Shown here piece after piece: positions 1-7,373 of a DNA stretch of 10,024 nt (positions are counted from its first letter, which is position 1; each line of letters starts with the position of its first letter). A model generated the notes under the pieces. It was not told where the DNA came from. It searched no databases and worked only from the letters and a program-made list of their open reading frames with translations. The DNA lies in assembly GCA_037384645.1 (NCBI GenBank), contig JARRNT010000074.1:1-10024 (forward strand). The letters are read 5' to 3'. Source of the DNA: RI-92 sp037384645 (GTDB lineage Bacteria; Pseudomonadota; Gammaproteobacteria; UBA6429; Thiohalophilaceae). The position numbers were made by a program, and so were the translations under genes.

Positions 1-85
1 CCGCAATTGGCCGGTTAGCGACGGTCAGAGGGCAGGTTGAATGACTATTGCCTTCAAACGTGACGGCGTTTCGATGAGGCAGTCG

Positions 86-664
86 TCAGGCGCTTTGCTG
101 ACGCAGAACCTGCACTGGATTACGCATGGCGCGTGTCTTCTCCAGCATGCGGTAGGTGGAGCGGAAGTTATTGTAATGCAGGACCCGGTACAGGGGGACC
201 CATTCGATGGCGTGGGATTCATCGTTGCCCGGTATGGGCAGGCGATCATCGATCTCGACCACGAAGCGGATATCGATATGGTCGTGCGCGGGGACCTGGC
301 CCATGGCCGGGGTACTGTGCATATCCACGTCGAAAATCGCCGGGTCGATGAGATGGATCTGGTCGGGGGGAATGCCGGTTTCTTCCGAGCATTCACGCAG
401 GGCCACGCGCAGGACATCGTTATCGCCGTCGGCATGCCCGCCGGGCTGAAACCAACGGTTAAGTTTGCGGTGGAGAATCAGCAGGATCTTTTCCCGATCC
501 GGGCTGACGACCCAGGCCGAGGCGGTCACGTGAATCGGTGTTGCCCGGTCAAAGATTTGTTCGTGTGCATTGATAAATTCAATCGCCCGGCGTACATACG
601 TGACCTCGTCCATAAACCGGGTCCGGTGATTGGCAAGCAGGGTGAGGAGTTCGTTACGGTGCAT
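86..664 (-). CDS. Nudix hydrolase (downstream of csoS1D)
   Basis: A 192-residue Nudix-superfamily protein; the family hydrolyses nucleoside diphosphates linked to another moiety. The Nudix box lies at residues 76-98, from Gly76 through the core R90-E91-x-x-E94-E95-x-G97-I98 that binds the catalytic metal. The first glutamate of the canonical GX5E is Asn here, within a GGHADGDND stretch that I recall as typical of a group of small bacterial Nudix proteins, so activity is still expected. No signal peptide or membrane segment is seen, so it should be cytosolic. It starts two bases after the csoS1D stop on the same strand, so the two are very probably co-transcribed and perhaps translationally coupled. 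Substrate is unknown. A role in housekeeping of nucleotides or CBB-cycle side products is a guess from position only. Confidence 0.85.
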   Translation of the reverse strand: MHRNELLTLLANHRTRFMDEVTYVRRAIEFINAHEQIFDRATPIHVTASAWVVSPDREKILLILHRKLNRWFQPGGHADGDNDVLRVALRECSEETGIPPDQIHLIDPAIFDVDMHSTPAMGQVPAHDHIDIRFVVEIDDRLPIPGNDESHAIEWVPLYRVLHYNNFRSTYRMLEKTRAMRNPVQVLRQQSA

Positions 665-666
665 GC

Positions 667-1308
667 TCAGGTCCGCGACGGGTTCTCAATGGCATGGATG
701 GCGGCAGAGGCGGCCTCGTCCACGTCGGCCTCGCGCCCCGAAACCAGCAGGCGACCATAGGCACCGACCGCGCGCACGTCAATCAGGGTGATGTTGGCGG
801 CCTTTTCTGCCTGGTTGGCAGCGTAGACGATATACCCGGCGGGTTCGGTTTCCAGGATAAACATGCTCTGTTCCGGCAGGATCATGGAGCCCATGCGGTT
901 TTGTCGGTTGATCAGGACGCAGTGCTCGGGACTCATGCCGCGAATGGTTTCGGTCCAGGCCACGCTGGGTTTGGCCCGGTCATCCACGGTCGCGTTCATT
1001 CTGCTGAGGATGGTCTCGCCCGCCGCGATCACGTCGCTCTGGTCGCGGTGGTGGATCACCATCGAGCCGTATTCGCGTTCGACGATCTTCTGGGTCAGGT
1101 GGACCTGGGTGGCCTTGAGCGCGATATCGGTGGCACGGTGAACCGCCATGCCGGGTGAAACCTCGACCCACAGACAGGCGTCCCCCGGCACAGGAGGGAA
1201 TCCCTGCGACACGGTGGCCATGTATTCGGCCAGCTGCGGCTGGAGCGAGTCAATATAGACATACGTCCGCAGCTTCATCCTGCCTTGTGTGTAACTCGAT
1301 GCGTTCAT
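667..1308 (-). CDS. csoS1D: Tandem-BMC carboxysome shell protein CsoS1D
   Basis: The 213-residue product closely matches, from memory, cyanobacterial CsoS1D: KLRTYVYIDSLQPQL near residue 12, PGDACLWVEVSPGMAVHR at 41-58, and SMFILETEPAGY at 148-159. CsoS1D has two BMC domains in one chain and forms pseudohexameric trimers that stack, with a large central pore that opens and closes. The Glu-Arg pair reported to gate that pore in the Prochlorococcus protein aligns with E77-R78 (segment KIVEREYG). The expected job is a gated route for larger metabolites such as RuBP through the shell. It is divergent from cbbL rather than in the main operon, and leads into a Nudix gene. The start is uncertain: ATG 1308 lacks a good Shine-Dalgarno, a TTG lies one codon upstream, and ATG 1278 (at MKLRTY) is preceded by AAGG. 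Both BMC domains are intact with any of these starts. Confidence 0.93.
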   Translation of the reverse strand: MNASSYTQGRMKLRTYVYIDSLQPQLAEYMATVSQGFPPVPGDACLWVEVSPGMAVHRATDIALKATQVHLTQKIVEREYGSMVIHHRDQSDVIAAGETILSRMNATVDDRAKPSVAWTETIRGMSPEHCVLINRQNRMGSMILPEQSMFILETEPAGYIVYAANQAEKAANITLIDVRAVGAYGRLLVSGREADVDEAASAAIHAIENPSRT

Positions 1309-1409
1309 CAAAAAGGGTACCCGGGTTTTGATGTGCCGATTCTACAGATGCGCCTGGCTGGCTGATAAATTGAATCGCCATGGGTGTTCATAGACAGGAA
1401 TCTATTGAA

Positions 1410-1424
1410 ACAGGCCTGGCCTGT
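1410..1424. repeat. 15-base palindrome ACAGGCCTGGCCTGT
   Basis: Seven-base arms (ACAGGCC / GGCCTGT) around a single central T form a perfect dyad between csoS1D and cbbL. It could be a protein-binding site for either direction. As RNA it would fold only as a 5-base stem with a 5-base loop. No gene upstream on the plus strand needs a terminator here, so an operator role is more likely. Confidence 0.35.
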
Positions 1425-1539
1425 GATTTTTCTCTACCAAAACCCTGAAAACGCCAGATTTAGCCCGAAATGATCGCATTTTACCCCCGCTGAATGGCCG
1501 TCCATAGCTCATGACAGCAATGTGACGGGAAAGGCATAG

Positions 1540-1568
1540 AGTTTTATCAATGAGAAATCAATAAAACT
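1540..1568. promoter_or_regulatory. Inverted repeat, candidate CbbR-type operator
   Basis: AGTTTTAT at 1540-1547 is exactly repeated in inverse as ATAAAACT at 1561-1568, with a 13-base spacer. ATCAAT also occurs twice as a direct repeat (1546-1551 and 1557-1562). An AT-rich dyad with T-N11-A pairs about 95-120 bases before the start codon is the usual form of a LysR-family site, and CbbR is the known LysR regulator of cbb operons. Assignment to CbbR is inference. Confidence 0.45.
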
Positions 1569-1660
1569 TCGATTGGTATGCCATTCCGCTCTCGACGTAA
1601 TCTTGCCTCCACGCGCAAGACGCTCAAGTTTTTTTACCCATATAGAATCAGGAGTAGATC

Positions 1661-3073
1661 ATGGCTAAACAATACGAAGCGGGTGTGAAGGAGTACCGCG
1701 AAAAGTACTGGACCCCCGACTATGTGCCGTTGGACACAGACCTGCTGGCATGCTTCAAGTGTACCGGTCAGGCTGGCGTACCACGCGAGGAAGTCGCCGC
1801 AGCGGTAGCTGCCGAATCTTCAACCGGTACCTGGAGTACCGTATGGTCAGAGTTGCTGACCGATCTCGAATATTATAAGGGTCGTGCTTACCGGATTGAA
1901 GACGTACCGGGTGACTCTGAATCTTTCTATGCCTTTGTTGCTTACCCGATTGACCTGTTCGAAGAAGGTTCTATCGTTAACGTGCTGACCTCTCTGGTTG
2001 GTAACGTGTTCGGCTTCAAGGCCCTCAAGCACCTGCGTCTGGAAGATATCCGCTTCCCGATGGCTTACATCAAGACCTGTGGTGGCCCGCCTGCCGGTAT
2101 CCAGGTCGAGCGTGACCGTCTGAACAAGTACGGCCGTCCGATGCTGGGTGCCACCATCAAACCGAAGCTGGGTCTGTCTGCCAAGAACTATGGCCGCGCC
2201 GTTTATGAATGTCTGCGCGGTGGTCTGGACCTGACCAAGGACGATGAGAACGTTAACTCTCAACCGTTCATGCGCTGGCGCGATCGCTTCGAGTTTGTTG
2301 CCGAAGCAATCGCCAAGGCCGAGCAGGAAACCGGTGAGCGCAAAGGCCACTATCTCAACGTTACCGCCGCTACCCCGGAAGATATGTACGAGCGTGCCGA
2401 GTTCGCCAAAGAAGTCGGCTGCCCGATCATCATGCACGACTTCCTGACCGGTGGTTTCACCGCCAATACCGGCCTCGCCAACTGGTGCCGCAAGAACGGC
2501 ATGCTGCTGCACATTCACCGCGCGATGCACGCGGTAATCGACCGCCATCCGAAGCACGGTATTCACTTCCGCGTACTGGCCAAGTGTCTGCGTCTGTCCG
2601 GTGGTGACCATCTGCATACCGGTACAGTTGTCGGTAAGCTCGAAGGTGATCGCAATTCCACCCTCGGTTTCGTTGATCAATTACGCGAATCATTTGTACC
2701 TGAAGATCGTTCACGCGGTGTGTTCTTCGACCAGGACTGGGGTTCCCTGCCAGGCGTCTTCGCCGTCGCTTCCGGTGGTATTCACGTATGGCACATGCCT
2801 GCGCTGGTGACCATCTTCGGTGATGACTCCGTTCTGCAGTTCGGTGGTGGTACCCAGGGTCACCCATGGGGTAACGCAGCCGGTGCTGCAGCCAACCGTG
2901 TCGCGCTCGAGGCCAGTGTGAAAGCACGTAACGAAGGTCGTCAAATCGAGAAAGAAGCCAAAGACATCCTGACTGAAGCTGCCAAGCACAGCCCGGAACT
3001 GGCAATCGCGATGGAAACCTGGAAAGAGATTAAGTTTGAATTTGAAACCGTTGACAAGCTGGACGTGGGCTAA
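1661..3073 (+). CDS. cbbL: RubisCO large subunit, form IA (carboxysomal)
   Basis: The 470-residue large chain of ribulose-1,5-bisphosphate carboxylase/oxygenase is full length for form I. All key residues are present: Glu52 and Asn115 of the N-terminal domain, Lys167 and Lys169 in TIKPKLG, Lys193 (carbamylated) with Asp195 and Glu196 in LTKDDEN, His286 in HIHRAMH, the loop-6 Lys326 in GTVVGKLEG, and Ser371 in ASGGIHVWHMP. With CbbS it forms the L8S8 enzyme that fixes CO2 onto RuBP inside the carboxysome. The position directly before cbbS and csoS2 marks the carboxysomal IA type. The start is set by GGAG at 1651-1654 and the MAKQYEAGVKEYREKYW opening. Codons look optimised, with many GGT, CGT and CTG, as expected for a very highly expressed gene. 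It is the first gene of the plus-strand operon. Confidence 0.99.
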   Translation: MAKQYEAGVKEYREKYWTPDYVPLDTDLLACFKCTGQAGVPREEVAAAVAAESSTGTWSTVWSELLTDLEYYKGRAYRIEDVPGDSESFYAFVAYPIDLFEEGSIVNVLTSLVGNVFGFKALKHLRLEDIRFPMAYIKTCGGPPAGIQVERDRLNKYGRPMLGATIKPKLGLSAKNYGRAVYECLRGGLDLTKDDENVNSQPFMRWRDRFEFVAEAIAKAEQETGERKGHYLNVTAATPEDMYERAEFAKEVGCPIIMHDFLTGGFTANTGLANWCRKNGMLLHIHRAMHAVIDRHPKHGIHFRVLAKCLRLSGGDHLHTGTVVGKLEGDRNSTLGFVDQLRESFVPEDRSRGVFFDQDWGSLPGVFAVASGGIHVWHMPALVTIFGDDSVLQFGGGTQGHPWGNAAGAAANRVALEASVKARNEGRQIEKEAKDILTEAAKHSPELAIAMETWKEIKFEFETVDKLDVG

Positions 3074-3127
3074 GCCGGACGCTTAAACGGATATTCAACA
3101 CAAACGATTAATTAAGAGGAAATACAA

Positions 3128-3466
3128 ATGGCACAGCAAACTACTGGCGATTACCAGACGTTAAATACGCTGGAAACTTTCGGCTTCCTGCCCAAGTTTT
3201 CACAGGACGAAATCTACGCGCAGATCAATTACATCATTGCGCAAGGCTGGACTCCTGCTATCGAACATGAGCACCCGAGCCGTGCTTTCGATCACTACTG
3301 GACCATGTGGAAATTGCCGTTCTTCGGTGAAAACAACCTGGCGAATGTCGTGAACGAACTGGAAGCGTGTCGACGTTCATATCCTGATCACCACATTCGT
3401 CTGACAGGCTATGACAACTATACCCAGAGCCAGGGTTCAAGCTTCGTGGTATTCGAGGCGCGTTAA
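3128..3466 (+). CDS. cbbS: RubisCO small subunit, form IA
   Basis: The 112-residue small chain of form I RubisCO has the ETFGFLP motif (16-22), the strongly conserved YWTMWKLPFFG (57-67) and IRLTGYDN (90-97) near the end. Length fits proteobacterial CbbS. Eight copies cap the CbbL octamer. In alpha-carboxysomes the groove between large and small subunits is where CsoS2 N-repeats bind. AGAGGA at 3115-3120 lies 7 bases before the ATG. It follows cbbL by 54 bases with no terminator between them, and a hairpin lies shortly after its stop. Confidence 0.98.
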   Translation: MAQQTTGDYQTLNTLETFGFLPKFSQDEIYAQINYIIAQGWTPAIEHEHPSRAFDHYWTMWKLPFFGENNLANVVNELEACRRSYPDHHIRLTGYDNYTQSQGSSFVVFEAR

Positions 3467-3481
3467 GTAATAAGCAGTGAA

Positions 3482-3507
3482 AGCTTGCCTGCCTGGTCAG
3501 GCAAGCT
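3482..3507 (+). terminator. cbbS-csoS2 intergenic hairpin
   Basis: AGCTTGCCTG (3482-3491) pairs perfectly with CAGGCAAGCT (3498-3507): a 10-base stem with a 6-base loop, 15 bases after the cbbS stop. No T-run follows, so it is not a classical intrinsic terminator. A partial attenuator or an mRNA 3'-end stabiliser that keeps cbbLS message more abundant than the downstream cso message is likelier. Unequal message levels of this kind are known for the Halothiobacillus cso operon. Confidence 0.7.
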
Positions 3508-3548
3508 GACATGGATTCAATCAAGACATAGATGCAGCGGAGATAAAC

Positions 3549-5831
3549 ATGGCACAGACTGCTAAAAAGACAGCACGCGAAATCGCAATGGAACGTCGTC
3601 GTCTTTCTTATGAAAGCGGTAAGGCGGGCATTCAGAAAATGCAGGGCAGTGGCGCGAAAGCGGCTGTGGCAAGTTCTGCGCCTGTCGCCACGACACCAGC
3701 GCGTGCAGGTGGTGGTGCTGCCATGACCAGCCGTCAGGCTTCACTGGCACGACGCCAGGCGATGTCAACCGGCGGCAAGGCATCAATTGTCAGCAAGGAT
3801 CGTACACGCAGCGACGAAATCAGCGGCAAAACTGCTGCACCGAGTACACCGGCAACCAGCCAACCGACGACGTCTACTCCTGAACAGCGCGATTGCGGTT
3901 GTGGTTGCAACGGTGAAAAGGCAAACCGTCCGGCACAGCCTGCCGCTGCGGCACCTGCTTTGAGCGTGCCGGCAGTGCAGGCCCGTCCTGGCAAAAAGAT
4001 TGAAAACCCGGCGCGTGCGGCTTCGCTCGCACGTCGCCTGGCCATGTCTTCCAGAGGTAAAGCCGCATTGACTGGCAAGGGGCCGAGTGCAGCGCAAACG
4101 GCACGCGCCAGTAATCCGGATATTTCAGCTCGCGAACTGGCAAAAACCATTCGGGCTGAGCGTAGTACCAGGGGCAAATGCAGAACGGGTAGCGCGGACA
4201 GCAAATGCCGCCCGACCGGTCGTATGCGCCCGGGTAAGGAACAAAATCCGGCGGCGGCACAGGATGCGCCCTGGAAGGTCGGTGCCAGTGAAACCAGTTA
4301 TGGTCAGACCGTCACCGGCACCATGGTCGGTCGCAGTGAGAGCGTCACTGGTGATGAGCCAAGCACCTGCCGGGCAATTACCGGGACAGAATATTTAGGT
4401 GCGGATATCTTCCGTGAATTCTGCCAGACAGACGCGGCCAAGACCCCGCGCAAGGTGCGCGTCACCTCTACCGCAACGGGTAATGCCGTCAGTGGTAATG
4501 AACTGGGCCGCAGCAGCAAGGTTACCGGCGATGAACCGGGCAGCTGCAAGCGTGTGACCGGCAACCAGTATGTGAGCGCCGGACAGATGAAAGAATTTTG
4601 TGGTACGGCCAGCGAGGCCGGCCCGTCAAAAATCACCAGTGTAGAAACCCGCAAGGGCAAAACGGTAACGGGTAACAATGTTGGCCGTTCCGGCAAGGTC
4701 ACCGGTGACGAACACGGTTCCAATCGCGAGTTGACCGGGACCTCCGTCATGCAGAGCGGTAATGGCGGGCGTGCGCCGGCCAAGGTCGGCAAGAGTGACA
4801 CCCTGCGTGGTGGCCATGTGACCGGCACCATGGTTGGACGTAACCAGAACGTCACCGGCGATGAGCCCGGTAGCTGCCGTAACGTGACGGGTGATGATTA
4901 CGTCGGCCAGGAGCAGTACAGCACCTTCTGCAACACCACGCCGAAGGCGACCGATCGCAAGGTTGGGGTTTCCGCAACGCTAAAGAACAAGGCCGTGACC
5001 GGCACCATGACCGGTCGCGACAGCAAGGTGACGGGGGATGAGCCCGGTACCTGTAAGGCCGTGACCGGAACACCGTATGCCGGTGCGGAAAACTACAAGG
5101 ACTATTGCGATACGGATTCGGTCAACATGGCTCGGGCACGCACGCAGCAACGTCGCGCCACACCGGGTATGCCCATGACCGGTCTACAGCCGGGTATTAA
5201 CGGCAAGATGACCGGTGCGGGCAAGGGCGCCTGTGAACCACTGACCGGCACGCCCTATGTCGGTGCCGACCAGTTTGCCAATGCCTGCCCCAGTGTGCCG
5301 GCCGATACCAGTAGCCCGGATTTCCCGCAGCCGATTGGCGGGGCGCCGTGGGGCCAGTTCAGCGTGGAGGCACCGAATCATGCCGCGCAAACTGCTACGG
5401 AACACAGCACCGTAACCGGTAGCAGCTATGAAAAAGGTCATATTACCGGGCCGTTTGGCATGGCCAGCGGTAAGGTCACCGGCACCGAAGAGGCCCGTTT
5501 CGGCAACGGCGGCGGCACGCCGGCGCCTAGCTATACCGCGCAACTGGTGGACGAGCGGGTCAAGTCACGGATTACCGGTGAAGGCCAGGATGCGGGCCTG
5601 CGGATTACCGGTGACGACTGGGAACGTAACGAACGCGTTACCGGGACCGAAGGTTTATCCGCCACTCGGCGCAACCCGACCCGTCGCGGTGGGATGAATG
5701 CCATCGCCATGCAGCAGCAGGCCAGCAAGCGAAATGAAGAGCTGCCCGTGCCCAACAGCAAGGTAACCGGGAGCAGTGGCAATACCGAAAAGGGCTCGCT
5801 GATTACCTACAGCGGTGGTGCCCGCGGTTAA
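3549..5831 (+). CDS. csoS2: Carboxysome scaffold protein CsoS2
   Basis: This 760-residue, largely disordered repeat protein organises alpha-carboxysome assembly. The N-region (about 1-230) has four basic N-repeats of the form ARxxxxxRRxxxSxxGK at about 8-28, 60-80, 153-174 and 193-211; in this family these bind RubisCO. The M-region has six roughly 50-residue repeats (243-292, 302-351, 361-410, 412-461, 471-520, 531-580) built on three V/I/MTG motifs, most with a Cys in GSC/GTC and another closing FC/YC/AC. The C-region (about 600-760) has further ITG/VTG motifs and the conserved tail SKVTGSSG...LITYSGGARG, which contacts the shell. A Cys cluster (C116, C118, C120) sits in the linker between N2 and N3. 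A possible -1 frameshift site at codons 592-593 may give a short form of about 624 residues. GGAG at 3539-3542 supports the start. It is somewhat shorter than the roughly 870 residues of Halothiobacillus CsoS2. Confidence 0.98.
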   Translation: MAQTAKKTAREIAMERRRLSYESGKAGIQKMQGSGAKAAVASSAPVATTPARAGGGAAMTSRQASLARRQAMSTGGKASIVSKDRTRSDEISGKTAAPSTPATSQPTTSTPEQRDCGCGCNGEKANRPAQPAAAAPALSVPAVQARPGKKIENPARAASLARRLAMSSRGKAALTGKGPSAAQTARASNPDISARELAKTIRAERSTRGKCRTGSADSKCRPTGRMRPGKEQNPAAAQDAPWKVGASETSYGQTVTGTMVGRSESVTGDEPSTCRAITGTEYLGADIFREFCQTDAAKTPRKVRVTSTATGNAVSGNELGRSSKVTGDEPGSCKRVTGNQYVSAGQMKEFCGTASEAGPSKITSVETRKGKTVTGNNVGRSGKVTGDEHGSNRELTGTSVMQSGNGGRAPAKVGKSDTLRGGHVTGTMVGRNQNVTGDEPGSCRNVTGDDYVGQEQYSTFCNTTPKATDRKVGVSATLKNKAVTGTMTGRDSKVTGDEPGTCKAVTGTPYAGAENYKDYCDTDSVNMARARTQQRRATPGMPMTGLQPGINGKMTGAGKGACEPLTGTPYVGADQFANACPSVPADTSSPDFPQPIGGAPWGQFSVEAPNHAAQTATEHSTVTGSSYEKGHITGPFGMASGKVTGTEEARFGNGGGTPAPSYTAQLVDERVKSRITGEGQDAGLRITGDDWERNERVTGTEGLSATRRNPTRRGGMNAIAMQQQASKRNEELPVPNSKVTGSSGNTEKGSLITYSGGARG
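4275..5288 (+). repeat. Six CsoS2 M-repeats (about 150 bases each)
   Basis: Six in-frame tandem units, each encoding about 50 residues, recur with a VTGxxxGRxxxVTGDEPGxCxxVTG core. Units 1, 2, 4 and 5 are close copies. Unit 3 (4629-4778) lacks both cysteines, having SN for SC and ending GGRAP. Unit 6 has diverged in its first half. Protein repetition drives the DNA repetition; GTCACCGG-type octamers recur throughout. Confidence 0.9.
5321..5422 (+). promoter_or_regulatory. Candidate -1 ribosomal frameshift element in csoS2
   Basis: TTTCCCG at 5321-5327 is an X-XXY-YYZ heptamer in the correct register: the zero frame reads TTC CCG (F592-P593) and the -1 frame TTT CCC. Eight bases later a GC-rich stretch can pair TGGC (5336-5339) with GCCA (5353-5356), or GGCG (5337-5340) with CGCC (5344-5347). 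The -1 frame then stays open for 31 codons to TAG at 5420-5422, giving a product of about 624 residues without the shell-anchoring C-region. Halothiobacillus CsoS2A/CsoS2B are known to arise by programmed -1 frameshifting. Confidence 0.6.
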
Positions 5832-5858
5832 CGGATACGGATATAGAGACTGGAGACA

Positions 5859-7373
5859 ATGTTAAACACTCGTCGTCAATTAACACGTACTGCACGCTGG
5901 TCGCATAAAGGCACGCGACCGGTTGTGCCGGCGCGTGCTGCCAGGCCGGCAGCGCGTGCGGGTACGTATGCGACAACGAGCGCAGGTCTCCACCCGTTGA
6001 CGAACCTGGCTGAAAACCAGCGCCTGCATGAATATGAGCAAAACGTGAAAACGGCGTTTGATGCCATCGTGCCGGCCCTTAAGCGCATTTCTGCCATTCA
6101 GCACGAACAGGATTTTGAGCGTAAGGCGCAGGCTATCGCGCGTGATGAACTCGGGTTTGACCTGCCGGAGAAGACCCTGGCCGATGCCTGGGTCGAGCAG
6201 CTGGATATGCGTAAACTGTTTGCCTGGTCTGTGTTTGAAACCTACCAGCGCTTTTCGGATGAGTTCTTTACCAGCGATAACCTGATTAATGACGAGAATT
6301 TCCAGTCCTTCCTGATCGATTGCGGATTCCATACTCTGGATATCTCACCTTGCGCAGACGGGCGTCTGGCACATGTCATCAGTTATGTTCTGCGTCTGCC
6401 GTATCGCCAGGTGCGCCGCAAGTCTTATGCCGGTGCGATGTTTGATATTGAAGACAGCCTGGCCAAGTGGACGGAAACCGAATTCCTGCGCTTCCAGGAA
6501 GGTCGTCCGAATACGGCGGATGAACCGACACGCTACCTCAAAACCGTGGTGTATCACTTCAGTTCTGGTGATCCCGAGCATGAAGGTTGTGCCGCGCATG
6601 GTTCGGATACGGCGCGTGCCGCCCAGGCCGGAGTCAGCCGGTTGCGCGCCTTCCAGGAGGCGGTACAAAACAGCTTTTGTTGCGGCGCCTCGATTGACCT
6701 GTTGTTGATTGGGCTGGATACCGATACCGATGCGATCCGTGTCCATGTTGCGGATGAAGATGGTGAGATTGACCTGGCCAGTTATGTCGATGCCGCTGAG
6801 GTTTATGCGGAAACATTCGATATGGATGCACAGCAGGCCGCCTCTGTACTTGAACAGCGTGTGCGTGCCGTGAGCACTGGCTCAACCCGGGGCATGATTG
6901 ACCTGGTATGCCGCCTGATCAGCAGCAACATTTCACAGATCGATTATGTGAACCAGTATTACAGCCGTCGTTACCCAGACATCGGGCACGCAGAGCGGTT
7001 TATCGGTGCGGGGATCGGGTTTGAAGAGATCCAGTTACGCAACCTGACCTACTTTGCGTATATGAACACGGTTGAAGAATCGACCGCCGATCTGGATGTC
7101 GGTATCAAGATTTTTACCGGCCTGAATGTTTCGCGCGGCTTGCCCATTCCGATCGTGATTCGTTTCGATTACCACGGCAATGTGCCCGGTGCCCGTAATC
7201 GCGCAGTTGCAAATTGCCAGCGCGTTGCCGATGCCCTGCGTTCGCGTTATCAGGAGCTGGCAAAAAGCGGTTTATTGCACACCCTGCTTGCCGTGCGTGA
7301 TTGTGCAGCGGGTGAACAGATTGAAGTCCTTGAGTCTTCTGTCTATCCACAGAACACAACAGGAGCGCACTGA
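5859..7373 (+). CDS. csoSCA: Carboxysomal carbonic anhydrase CsoSCA (CsoS3)
   Basis: This 504-residue member of the divergent beta-class carbonic anhydrases is found only in alpha-carboxysomes. It dehydrates bicarbonate to CO2 beside RubisCO. The zinc ligands are visible: Cys165 in ISPCADGRLAH, His233 in VYHFSSGD and Cys244 in HEGCAAHG; Asp167 and Arg169 of the CADGR motif form the catalytic pair. The 68-residue gap from Cys165 to His233 and the 11-residue gap to Cys244 match my recollection of the Halothiobacillus enzyme. The first 40 residues are basic, rich in Ala, Arg and Pro, and probably disordered; this segment attaches the enzyme to RubisCO in the characterised homologue. The C-terminal part is the inactive duplicated beta-CA half typical of the family. 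It follows csoS2 by 27 bases, with GGAG at 5852-5855, and its stop overlaps the csoS4A start by one base. Confidence 0.98.
   Translation: MLNTRRQLTRTARWSHKGTRPVVPARAARPAARAGTYATTSAGLHPLTNLAENQRLHEYEQNVKTAFDAIVPALKRISAIQHEQDFERKAQAIARDELGFDLPEKTLADAWVEQLDMRKLFAWSVFETYQRFSDEFFTSDNLINDENFQSFLIDCGFHTLDISPCADGRLAHVISYVLRLPYRQVRRKSYAGAMFDIEDSLAKWTETEFLRFQEGRPNTADEPTRYLKTVVYHFSSGDPEHEGCAAHGSDTARAAQAGVSRLRAFQEAVQNSFCCGASIDLLLIGLDTDTDAIRVHVADEDGEIDLASYVDAAEVYAETFDMDAQQAASVLEQRVRAVSTGSTRGMIDLVCRLISSNISQIDYVNQYYSRRYPDIGHAERFIGAGIGFEEIQLRNLTYFAYMNTVEESTADLDVGIKIFTGLNVSRGLPIPIVIRFDYHGNVPGARNRAVANCQRVADALRSRYQELAKSGLLHTLLAVRDCAAGEQIEVLESSVYPQNTTGAH

Larger units (their letters stand above)
1309..1660. promoter_or_regulatory. 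Divergent csoS1D / cbbL control region
   Basis: No gene is seen in these 352 bases between divergent csoS1D and cbbL. The region should contain both promoters and the operator of the CO2-fixation operon. It contains a 15-base palindrome (1410-1424), an 8-base inverted repeat (1540-1568) and an unbroken T7 tract (1629-1635) just before the cbbL ribosome site. I could not assign a convincing -35/-10 pair on either strand: TATAGA at 1641-1646 is too near the cbbL start to serve as a -10. Proteobacterial cbb operons are usually controlled by the LysR-type regulator CbbR, but no cbbR gene is in this window. Confidence 0.6.

Noticed and set aside
41..760. A 239-codon plus-strand open frame over the Nudix and csoS1D genes
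   Set aside because: The minus-strand genes have clear family motifs. The plus frame has no recognisable motif and crosses a gene boundary.
1410..1435. Hairpin followed by TTTTT as a plus-strand terminator
   Set aside because: The arms meet around one base, so the RNA stem would be only 5 bases. No plus-strand gene lies upstream in the window.
1847..2680. A 277-codon open frame antisense to cbbL
   Set aside because: It mirrors the strongly biased codons of cbbL, has no ribosome site and no recognisable domain. cbbL on the other strand is certain.
3734..4855. Several antisense frames across csoS2
   Set aside because: They come from the repetitive, GC-rich csoS2 coding sequence and have low-complexity translations with no matching signals.
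4275..5288. Regular repeats of about 150 bases that might suggest a CRISPR or satellite array
   Set aside because: The repeats are in frame, imperfect and encode the M-repeats of CsoS2; there is no repeat-spacer structure.
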